20,952 nt of DNA from Lachnospiraceae bacterium (GTDB lineage Bacteria > Bacillota_A > Clostridia > Lachnospirales > Lachnospiraceae): positions 1 through 20,952 of the forward strand of contig JAGAUD010000032.1 of NCBI GenBank assembly GCA_017620975.1, read 5' to 3'. Below, piece after piece: positions 15,901-20,952 of the stretch. The translations under genes were made by a program, and so were the position numbers. The notes under the pieces are model-generated. The model had not been told where the DNA came from and did not search any database. It was given only the letters and a program-made list of their open reading frames with translations. Numbering within the stretch: the first letter of the stretch is position 1; each line of letters opens with the position of its first letter.

Positions 15901-16620
15901 GCCCTCATAGCGCATGCGGTCCTCATCCGCCAGCTTTTTGCCGGTCTGCAGACAGAGCAAAATATCATGTGGATCCGCATCTTCTGCGTAGGTATAATGT
16001 ACATCGTTGGTAGCCACCAGCGGAATATCCAGTTCTCTGCTCATCTGCAGAAGAATGGTATTCACCTGCTTCTGCTCCGGCAGTCCATGGTCCTGAAGTT
16101 CCAGAAAAAAGTTACCTTTTCCGAAGCAGTTCTCATACTTTCTGGCAGCCTTTTTAGCCTCATCGAGCAGTCCTTTCATAATATAACGTTGGACTTCTCC
16201 TGCAAGACAGGCTGACAATGCGATGATGCCCTCGTGATATCGGTTCAGCACCTCCATGTCGACCCTGGGCTTATAATAATAGCCTTCCGTAAAGCCACGG
16301 CTGACGATTTTCGTCAGATTGGCATATCCCACATTGTTTTCCGCAAGCAATACCAGATGGTAGTATCTGTCCTCTCCACCGGTCAATTCTTTGTCAAAGC
16401 GAGAATTGGGCGCCACATAGACTTCACAGCCTAAGATAGGATTGATTCCGGCTTCCCTGGCGGCTCTGTAGAAGTCAATGACACCATACATGACTCCATG
16501 GTCTGTTATGGCTGCACTGTCCATTCCGAGAGCTTTTACCCTGGCTACATATTCTTTTATTTTATTGGATCCGTCCAGCAGGGAATACTCCGTATGAACA
16601 TGTAAGTGCGCAAATGCCAT
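12970..16620 (-). CDS. dnaE: DNA polymerase III alpha subunit DnaE
   Basis: C-family replicative DNA polymerase. The 1216-residue protein begins with a PHP domain whose metal-ligand motifs look intact: HLHVHT (5-10), TDHG (39-42), CEVYV (65-69) and NDVHY (205-209). The polymerase core follows, with GPGRGSAAGSIVSY (362-375), the catalytic Asp triplet in MPDIDIDFCF (402-411) and KMDFLGLRT (555-563). Then come the helix-hairpin-helix region, a clamp-binding type motif QLSLFD (918-923) and an OB-fold (about 998-1080). A Gly/Asn/Tyr/Ser low-complexity linker (1088-1125) precedes a C-terminal domain of about 90 residues. GGAGG precedes the ATG with a longish spacing of about 12 nt. No proofreading exonuclease insertion of the PolC type is present. 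Confidence 0.96.
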   Translation of the reverse strand: MAFAHLHVHTEYSLLDGSNKIKEYVARVKALGMDSAAITDHGVMYGVIDFYRAAREAGINPILGCEVYVAPNSRFDKELTGGEDRYYHLVLLAENNVGYANLTKIVSRGFTEGYYYKPRVDMEVLNRYHEGIIALSACLAGEVQRYIMKGLLDEAKKAARKYENCFGKGNFFLELQDHGLPEQKQVNTILLQMSRELDIPLVATNDVHYTYAEDADPHDILLCLQTGKKLADEDRMRYEGGQYYVKSEEEMKGLFPYAWEAVENTQRIADRCHVEIEFGVTKLPHYDVPEGYDSWSYLNKLCDDGLAERYGDGSQPAGDTGQTLRERLDYELGVIRTMGYVDYFLIVWDFINYAREKGIPVGPGRGSAAGSIVSYCLKITNIDPIRYNLLFERFLNPERVSMPDIDIDFCFERRQEVIDYVGRKYGSDKVVQIVTFGTLAAKGVIRDVGRVMDLPYAFVDSISKMIPTELNITINKALEMNPELRKLYETDEQVHHLIDMSKRLEGLPRHTSMHAAGVVICPKAADEFVPLSRGSDGSITTQFTMTTLEELGLLKMDFLGLRTLTVIHDAVGFIEKSTGKHIDVDRLDYNDSKVLASIGTGKTDGIFQLESGGMKNFMKELRPQNLEDIIAGISLYRPGPMDFIPKYIKGKNSGEEVTYSCPQLVPILEPTYGCIVYQEQVMQIVRDLGGYTLGRSDLVRRAMSKKKQSVMEKERANFIYGNTEEGVPGCVSNGIDEAVAGHIYEEMMDFAKYAFNKSHAACYAVVAYQTAWLKYYYPVEFMAALLTSVIDNPKKVSEYILTCRSMGITMLPPDINEGEAGFSVSGNSIRYALTAIKSVGRPVIDSIVKERKERGIFTNLKDFITRMSDKDMNKKAIENFIKAGALDSLGGTRKQFMSVYVQIMDRIVKDKKNNMAGQLSLFDIASEEDKEDFDIKMPEVGEYPKEMLLGFEKEVLGIYVSGHPMEEYQGLWERFRTNTTTDFMLDEDTGKALVEDRSTVIVGGMITDKNIKYTRNDKVMAFLTIEDLVGSVEVVVFPKDYEKYSALLLEDAKVFVKGRASLEEDKDGKLLCEQIVSFEEASQGGNPFRRKYNGGYNSGSYNNGGNRSSGYYNNQAAANSRAGSNSMVKMPQGVWIQFPDMESYRASQKTLLETIADSDGSDNVVIYIKNPRTLKILPQNLCVKADEALAERLFSKFGKENVKFVTKPIEKQEKMD

Positions 16621-16687
16621 AGTTCTATAGTTCCTCCATCTTTGTTCTCAGATTCTCCTTGTACCATGAATACGAATTTCAAGTAAT

Positions 16688-16717
16688 ATTATAATACATC
16701 AGCAGTTGTGTACGCAA
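16688..16717 (-). promoter_or_regulatory. Probable dnaE-pfkA promoter
   Basis: A perfect TATAAT (16693-16688) on the minus strand is preceded after 18 nt by TTGCGT (16717-16712), giving a start about 60 bp before the dnaE ATG. The -35 overlaps a short dyad ACGCA/TGCGT (16712-16730). Nothing else is visible between this and the metK terminator. Confidence 0.5.
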
Positions 16718-16792
16718 GCTTTTCCTGCGTTAGAAATGGTCAAGAAATATGTAATAGGAAAGATAATCTCCAAACAGAGAGGGCATCAAATT

Positions 16793-16834
16793 AAGCCCCT
16801 CAAAAGTCTGCATTATCGGCTTTTTAAGGGGCTT
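16793..16834 (-). terminator. Intrinsic terminator after metK
   Basis: Outer arms AAGCCCCT (16793-16800) and AGGGGCTT (16827-16834) pair, with a second tier AAAAG/CTTTT inside. On the minus strand TTAATTTG follows. It begins 14 bp after the metK stop codon. Confidence 0.8.
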
Positions 16835-16847
16835 GCTTATTATTTTA

Positions 16848-18035
16848 TTATAAATACTTCTTCAGGACTTCAACCTTATCGGTCTGCTCCCAGGGAAGGT
16901 TCAGATCTGTACGTCCAAAGTGACCGTAAGCTGCCGTCTGGCGGTAAATTGGCCGGCGCAGATCCAGCATTTTGATGATTCCTGCCGGACGCAGATCAAA
17001 GTTCTCGCGAACAATCTCAACCAGCTTCTCATCGGAGAGTTTGCCTGTTCCGAAAGTATCTACCATAACGGAAGTAGGCTGTGCCACACCGATTGCGTAG
17101 GAAAGCTGGATTTCGCACTTCTCAGCCAGTCCTGCTGCCACAATATTCTTGGCAACATATCTTGCAGCATAAGCTGCACTTCTATCCACCTTGGTGCAGT
17201 CCTTACCAGAGAAAGCACCGCCGCCGTGACGTGCATAACCGCCGTAGGTATCTACAATGATCTTACGGCCTGTCAGACCGCTGTCACCATTGGGACCTCC
17301 GATAACAAAACGTCCGGTGGGATTAATGAAGAACTTAGTATTTTCATCAATCATCTCTGCAGACAGTACGGGATCAAAGACATATTTCCTGATATCCTCA
17401 TGAATCTGCTCCTGAGATACTACTTCATCATGCTGAGTGGAAAGTACGACTGCTTCCAGACGGAAAGGCTTGCCGTTCTCATCATATTCTACTGATACCT
17501 GGCTCTTGCCGTCGGGTCTTAAATAACTTAAAGTGCCATCTTTGCGCACCTTGGTCAGCTGTCTGGTCAGCTTGTGTGCCAGAGAAATGGGATAAGGCAT
17601 CAGTTCTTCGGTCTCGTTGGTAGCATAGCCGAACATCATACCCTGATCTCCTGCACCGATTGCTTCCAGCTGCTCATCTGTCATCTGGTTCTCTCTAGCT
17701 TCCAGTGCTTTGTCTACACCCATAGCGATATCAGCGGACTGCTTGTCCAAAGATACCATAACAGCACAGGTATTGCCGTCAAAGCCTTTCTTGGAATCAT
17801 CATATCCAATCTCTGTCACAGTCTTGCGAACGATGGAAGGAATATCAATATTTGCCTTGGTGGTAATCTCACCCATTACCAGGACAAATCCTGTATTGGT
17901 ACAGGTCTCGCAAGCCACGCGGCTGAAAGGATCCTGTTCCATCAGGGCGTCTAATACGGCGTCAGATACGGCATCACAGATTTTATCGGGATGGCCTTCG
18001 GTTACGGATTCAGATGTGAATAAACGTTTTTCCAT
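16848..18035 (-). CDS. metK: S-adenosylmethionine synthetase
   Basis: Makes S-adenosylmethionine from methionine and ATP in the cytoplasm. The 395-residue protein is of standard length, with GHPDK (14-18), the signature [12 protein letters not shown] (127-138), [16 protein letters not shown] (243-258) and the glycine loop GGGAFSGKD (271-279); the C-terminus ends EVLKKYL. The frame extends 28 codons upstream into a low-complexity leader, but the ATG at 18035 has AAAGGAGG 5 nt before it and starts the conserved [15 protein letters not shown]. Expression is predicted to be controlled by the SAM-I riboswitch and terminator at 18286-18436, so high SAM would switch the gene off. Confidence 0.97.
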   Translation of the reverse strand: MEKRLFTSESVTEGHPDKICDAVSDAVLDALMEQDPFSRVACETCTNTGFVLVMGEITTKANIDIPSIVRKTVTEIGYDDSKKGFDGNTCAVMVSLDKQSADIAMGVDKALEARENQMTDEQLEAIGAGDQGMMFGYATNETEELMPYPISLAHKLTRQLTKVRKDGTLSYLRPDGKSQVSVEYDENGKPFRLEAVVLSTQHDEVVSQEQIHEDIRKYVFDPVLSAEMIDENTKFFINPTGRFVIGGPNGDSGLTGRKIIVDTYGGYARHGGGAFSGKDCTKVDRSAAYAARYVAKNIVAAGLAEKCEIQLSYAIGVAQPTSVMVDTFGTGKLSDEKLVEIVRENFDLRPAGIIKMLDLRRPIYRQTAAYGHFGRTDLNLPWEQTDKVEVLKKYL

Positions 18036-18110
18036 GTTTTCCTCCTTTGAAAATTTAAGGGTTATTGGTATGGGGCTGCCCCGGGGTATTTTGCGGGGGC
18101 TTGGCAAGTT

Positions 18111-18280
18111 GCCGTTCACACCGCGCCATTCGCCAAGAACCGGCGGTTCTTTGTGCGGCTACGCCGCTCTCCGCAGCTGCGCGGCTATCTTTGCTCATAG
18201 AGTGGCGCTCCCTTCATCATCCCAAGCATAAAAAGTCGTATGCAAGCACTTTTCATGCTTGAGATTACGTGTGAACTGGC
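18111..18280. repeat. GC-rich block bounded by imperfect inverted repeats (possible MITE-like element)
   Basis: Between the riboswitch terminator and metK lies about 250 bp of non-coding DNA that is GC-rich and full of dyads. GCCGTTCACAC (18111-18121) and GTGTGAACTGGC (18269-18280) are inverted copies bounding about 170 bp. Inside are hairpins AAGAACC/GGTTCTT (about 18136-18152), GCGGC/GCCGC and CAAGCA/TGCTTG. No obvious target-site duplication or coding capacity is seen. It could be a dispersed intergenic repeat. Confidence 0.45.
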
Positions 18281-18285
18281 GGGCT

Positions 18286-18313
18286 AAAAAGGTCCGCTCA
18301 CAAAAGCGGACCT
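18286..18313 (-). terminator. Riboswitch-controlled intrinsic terminator
   Basis: Perfect 9-bp stem AGGTCCGCT (18290-18298) and AGCGGACCT (18305-18313) around a 6-base loop, followed on the minus strand by TTTTT. It lies 21 bp downstream of the SAM-I aptamer and is the expected off-switch of its expression platform. Confidence 0.9.
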
Positions 18314-18334
18314 GAATATATCGATAATCAAATC

Positions 18335-18436
18335 CTCTTATTGTTCGATCTGTTGCTCGCTCAGGTAGGCACCTTCCTTAAAAGGGGTTGCCGTGGCTTC
18401 ATCGGTCCTATGTACCTCCACCACTCTGAATAAGAG
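18335..18436 (-). ncRNA. SAM-I (S-box) riboswitch upstream of metK
   Basis: On the minus strand the aptamer opens and closes with a perfect 8-bp P1 (CTCTTATT with AATAAGAG). It contains the S-box core blocks in order: CAGAGTGGTGGAGG, GACCGATGAAGCC (kink-turn side), CGGCAACC and AAGGTGCC. The class binds S-adenosylmethionine and terminates transcription when SAM is plentiful. Its place ahead of metK and a following terminator fit that function. Confidence 0.96.
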
Positions 18437-18483
18437 AAATCATTGCTTACGCAAATACAATATGAAGTTGAATATCTGTATAT

Positions 18484-18512
18484 AACATACACTGAAAAGG
18501 AAGTATTGTCAA
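18484..18512 (-). promoter_or_regulatory. Sigma-A promoter of the metK leader
   Basis: TTGACA (18512-18507), a 17-nt spacer and TATGTT (18489-18484) on the minus strand give a start about 40 bp before the riboswitch P1. The -35 begins 8 bp past the stop codon of the adjacent pseudogene. Confidence 0.75.
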
Positions 18513-18520
18513 CAGGGAAT

Positions 18521-19240
18521 TTATTCTTTTTCCCGCAAAACTTCAATCTTACAGCTGTGTTTTTTATCCTCTTTATAATAAGCAATCCCTACCGCAAGAA
18601 TTCTTCCCGTATACTCAGGCTTCTCACTATATCCTAAAGAAGGCTCTTTTTAATCATATCTGCAAATTTATCCATCAATTCCTTATTAGGAATTGACACA
18701 TAACCATTCTTATAACTCAGAAATCCATAGACAACCATTGCTGAAAAAATTTCATCTCTTGTGGTCAGCTTCATGGAAGTAGCTGCATATTCCTGTACTT
18801 TTGCCAAAACCGGGGTTACCGTCAATCTTCGCGTCCGGGAACTCCCTGATCAGATCATTCAGAAGCCTTCTCTTTATTCTGGCAATGTACTGCGCATAAG
18901 TGGTACATTCATCCGGCAATTCATTGCACATAATGTGTATCACATTATGCTGGTTTAAATGATTCTCAAACCAGTCAGAAGAAGACGCTTTCAATCCCTT
19001 GAAAGTCTCACCACTGTCAATCCCTTTTCCAAAATAGGATGAGATCATATTGGCCATTACTGTCTTACCAAATCTTCTGGGACGTGTAATACATACGTAT
19101 TTATGCCCTTTTCCTCTCTCTTCACCGGACCGCTCTATCTTATTTTCTTTTAATTCCACCAGTGGAACCAGGGAACTCCTGGGATCCCCAACCACAAATA
19201 GGCTGTCCATAGGACAACCTTGTCCATAAGACAACCTCAT
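18521..19240 (-). pseudogene. Decayed AAA-ATPase-like/PD-(D/E)XK family gene
   Basis: Three fragments of one family protein remain in order. The N-terminal part (19240 to about 18830) has the Walker-A-like ITRPRRFGKTVMANM and HLNQHNVIHIMCNELPDE. A middle part in another frame (about 18825-18634) reads TPVLAKVQEYAATSMKL and TTRDEIFSAMVVYGFLSY. The C-terminal end, back in the first frame, reads EKPEYTGRILAVGIAYYKED and stops at 18521. From memory of intact relatives, some 200 residues are missing after FPDAKID (junction near 18815-18830). More, including the nuclease core, is missing near 18625-18635. A run of five A's (18647-18651) fits a one-base loss from six, shifting the frame. Intact members are common multicopy genes of unclear function in Lachnospiraceae. 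No ribosome binding site is seen at the first ATG. Confidence 0.85.
19204..19237. repeat. 17-bp tandem duplication
   Basis: TGTCCATAGGACAACCT is followed at once by TGTCCATAAGACAACCT, one mismatch. Each unit contains the dyad TGTCC/GGACA, imperfect in the second copy. It lies in the first codons of the pseudogene; since 17 is not a multiple of three, the duplication would have altered the original N-terminal frame. Confidence 0.85.
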
Positions 19241-19308
19241 ACTTTCATTATGTTATTGAGCCATACAGTTACACCGGTACCCTATGTGCCTCTTAGCCGC
19301 ATCCCTTA

Positions 19309-19323
19309 CCGCAATCTTTGCGG
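19309..19323. other. Short perfect hairpin after murA
   Basis: CCGCAA and TTGCGG pair around TCT, 8 bp beyond the murA stop. No T-run follows on the minus strand, so it is at best a weak terminator or an mRNA 3'-end stabiliser. The rest of 19241-19330 shows nothing clear. Confidence 0.4.
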
Positions 19324-19330
19324 AAAATCA

Positions 19331-20623
19331 TCAGCCTATTTTCAGTTTAAACTTCTGCAGTTCTCTCTCTGAATTTACAATCTCGATCTGCGCCCCCAGA
19401 GACTGCAGCTTCAGATGAAAGTCCTCATAACCTCTTTCGATGTAATGAATATCATCCACCACGGTAATACCTTCCGCTGCAAGGCCGGCCAACACAAGAG
19501 CTGCTCCTGCACGAAGATCCGGTGATGAAACACCGGCTCCTGTATATCTGGGTACACCATTGATGATGGCAGTGTTACCTTCCACCTTGATATTGGCTCC
19601 CATTCTGGTCAGCTCATCTACATATTTAAAACGATTTTCAAAAATACTCTCTGTCACAATGCTGGTTCCCCCGGCAAGCGCCAAAGCTACTGTAATCTGA
19701 GGCTGCATATCTGTAGGAAAACCGGGATAAGGTAATGTCTTCACATGAGTGTGGTTCAAAGGTTTCGAAGATACTACACGCAGGCAGTCATCTGCTTCTT
19801 CAATTTCACAGCCGATTTCAAGGAGTTTGGAGCTTATGGATTCCAGGTGCTTAGGAATAACGTTCTTTACCGTGACATCACCCTTGGTTACTGCTGCCGC
19901 AAACATAAAGGTACCTGCTTCAATCTGATCCGGAATAATCGTATATTCCGTGCCATGGAACTTTTTCACGCCCTTGATTCGGATCACATCCGTACCGGCA
20001 CCCTTTATATTGGCTCCCATACTGTTCAGGAAATTAGCCAAATCTACTACATGAGGCTCCTTGGCTGCATTTTCAATGGTGGTCTGGCCTTCCGCCATGG
20101 AAGCTGCCATCATCACATTAATGGTAGCGCCCACACTTACCACGTCCATGTAAATATTACAGCCAACCAATCGCTCTGCCCTTGTTTTAATCAAACCATG
20201 TTCAATCCATACTTCTGCTCCCAGCGCCTTAAATCCCTTGATATGCTGGTCAATTGCCCGGCATCCGATATCGCAGCCACCCGGAAGTGCCACTTCTGCT
20301 CTCTTATATTTACCTAAAAGTGCGCCCAAAAGATAATAGGACGCTCTGATTTTCTTGATATAGTCGTCTTCTACTACCAGATCATGAATCTGGGATGCAT
20401 TGACTACTACACGGTGACGACCCTCATGCTTTACCATAACACCTATGTTCTGCATTGCTTTGGTCAGAACCTTTGTGTCTCTTACATCGGGAATATTATC
20501 TATATATACGGTTTCATCCGTCATAACGGAAGCAGCAAGAATAGGAAGTGCAGCATTTTTTGCACCCCCTATTTCAACTTCTCCCACTAATGGATTTCCG
20601 CCTTTGATTGCGTATTGTTCCAT
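19331..20623 (-). CDS. murA: UDP-N-acetylglucosamine 1-carboxyvinyltransferase
   Basis: First committed step of peptidoglycan synthesis: transfers enolpyruvate from phosphoenolpyruvate to UDP-GlcNAc. The 430-residue protein is full length, with GGAKNAALPILAA (19-31, Lys22), RASYYLLGALLG (93-104) and the active-site loop LPGGCDIGCRAIDQH (113-127), in which Cys117 corresponds to the catalytic, fosfomycin-reactive cysteine. Later motifs include TDMQPQ and RAGAALVLAGLAAEG. The frame runs 30 codons further upstream, but the ATG at 20623 has GAGGT about 8 nt before it and starts the conserved MEQYAIKGGN. Firmicutes often have two MurA paralogues; which one this is cannot be told here. No strong promoter is evident in 20624-20756. 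Confidence 0.96.
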   Translation of the reverse strand: MEQYAIKGGNPLVGEVEIGGAKNAALPILAASVMTDETVYIDNIPDVRDTKVLTKAMQNIGVMVKHEGRHRVVVNASQIHDLVVEDDYIKKIRASYYLLGALLGKYKRAEVALPGGCDIGCRAIDQHIKGFKALGAEVWIEHGLIKTRAERLVGCNIYMDVVSVGATINVMMAASMAEGQTTIENAAKEPHVVDLANFLNSMGANIKGAGTDVIRIKGVKKFHGTEYTIIPDQIEAGTFMFAAAVTKGDVTVKNVIPKHLESISSKLLEIGCEIEEADDCLRVVSSKPLNHTHVKTLPYPGFPTDMQPQITVALALAGGTSIVTESIFENRFKYVDELTRMGANIKVEGNTAIINGVPRYTGAGVSSPDLRAGAALVLAGLAAEGITVVDDIHYIERGYEDFHLKLQSLGAQIEIVNSERELQKFKLKIG

Positions 20624-20756
20624 TGAATCTACCTCGTTCAATTTTTTACTTGCTTTTGGCAAGGGTTCTATAATATATTTTATCGGTCTGCCTGATATTC
20701 CGGGCAGCTTCATTTATCATCTTCTAAGATTAGTAATGCGGCAAGTTTTTCCGTTG

Positions 20757-20952
20757 GGTTTCCGCAGTCCACGGGCAGAGCTGCGAGAAACCTGCGGTTT
20801 CCCGCAGTCGCATTCGCTCGTCAAATGGATAAAAGAGCATCTGCTCGAGCCAGCTCGGCAGATGTTCTTTTATCCAGGTTTCCGCAGTCCACGGGCAGAG
20901 CTGCGAGAAACCTGCGGTTTCCCGCAGTCGCTTCGCTCGTCAAATGGATAAA
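20757..20952. repeat. 120-bp-period structured repeat array, runs off the window
   Basis: The 77-bp stretch 20757-20833 recurs as 76 bp at 20877-20952, differing by a single inserted A, and the second copy is cut by the window edge. Each copy contains the near-perfect hairpin CTGCGAGAAACC/GGTTTCCCGCAG (20781-20807 and 20901-20927, one mismatch in 12), and the copies are joined by the long hairpin at 20827-20875. Base composition is much richer in GC than the flanks. It appears non-coding and sits about 130 bp upstream of murA. The remaining 20624-20756 is AT-rich leader. Confidence 0.85.
20827..20875. repeat. Long hairpin between the two repeat copies
   Basis: GGATAAAAGAGCATCTGC and GCAGATGTTCTTTTATCC pair over 18 positions with one G-T wobble. 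The stem continues as CGAG/CTCG around CCAG with one bulged T. The final bases of the window begin the same GGATAAA arm, so another hairpin probably follows. Confidence 0.85.

Noticed and set aside
18065..18262. Open frames across the GC-rich block upstream of metK
   Set aside because: They arise from high GC and palindromes in a leader region, have no ribosome binding site and resemble no protein I know.
18361..18585. Minus-strand 74-residue frame over the riboswitch
   Set aside because: It crosses the riboswitch, the promoter and the end of the pseudogene; the conserved RNA signal explains the sequence.
19309..19323. Intrinsic terminator of murA
   Set aside because: The stem is perfect but no T-run follows on the minus strand, so it is listed only as a hairpin.
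20445..20951. Plus-strand open frame repeating the peptide GFRSPRAELRETCGFPQS
   Set aside because: It is antisense to murA and then reads through the 120-bp repeat; the repeated peptide is explained by the DNA repeat and there is no ribosome binding site.
20757..20952. CRISPR array
   Set aside because: The repeated unit is about 76 bp with a self-complementary spacer and only two copies, unlike short direct repeats with unique spacers.

Overview
The window looks like chromosomal housekeeping DNA from a gut-type Clostridia bacterium, most likely a Lachnospiraceae member. The reasons are the gene orders greA-lysS and dnaE-pfkA, a SAM-I riboswitch on metK, strong GGAGG ribosome binding sites, consensus sigma-A promoters, and a remnant of the 'RPRRFGKT' AAA-ATPase-like/PD-(D/E)XK family that is multicopy in that family. 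Every gene I can support lies on the minus strand, so transcription runs from high to low coordinates.

Right to left: the right edge (about 20757-20952) is a structured non-coding repeat, two copies of a 76-77 bp unit spaced 120 bp apart with a long hairpin between them, continuing past the window. Next come murA (peptidoglycan precursor synthesis), a decayed AAA-ATPase-like/PD-(D/E)XK gene (18521-19240), and metK. The metK leader holds a TTGACA promoter, a SAM-I riboswitch, an intrinsic terminator and then a GC-rich block bounded by inverted repeats. dnaE and pfkA follow as one unit ending in a terminator. trmH-like and proC are coupled. A secreted SH3b/SleB-type cell wall hydrolase has a TTGACA/TATCAT promoter and a sequence matching the WalR (YycF) box, then tandem terminators. 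An NfeD-SPFH membrane pair follows, ending in a strong terminator. The left 7 kb is a compact series: argF, birA, a 117-aa conserved-looking protein, coaX, dusB, a 307-aa unknown, greA and lysS.

The left cluster joins arginine synthesis (argF), cofactor attachment and synthesis (birA for biotin, coaX for CoA), tRNA modification (dusB), transcript-cleavage rescue (greA) and tRNA charging (lysS). A fully consensus promoter hidden in the last codons of the 307-aa gene makes greA-lysS a likely separate transcription unit.

I did not find a convincing undescribed multi-gene system. The best second looks are the 120-bp-period repeat, the inverted-repeat block inside the metK leader, the WalR-like control of the hydrolase, the deletion history of the pseudogene and the two unknown proteins. 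Family assignments come from motif reading and memory; no database search was run.
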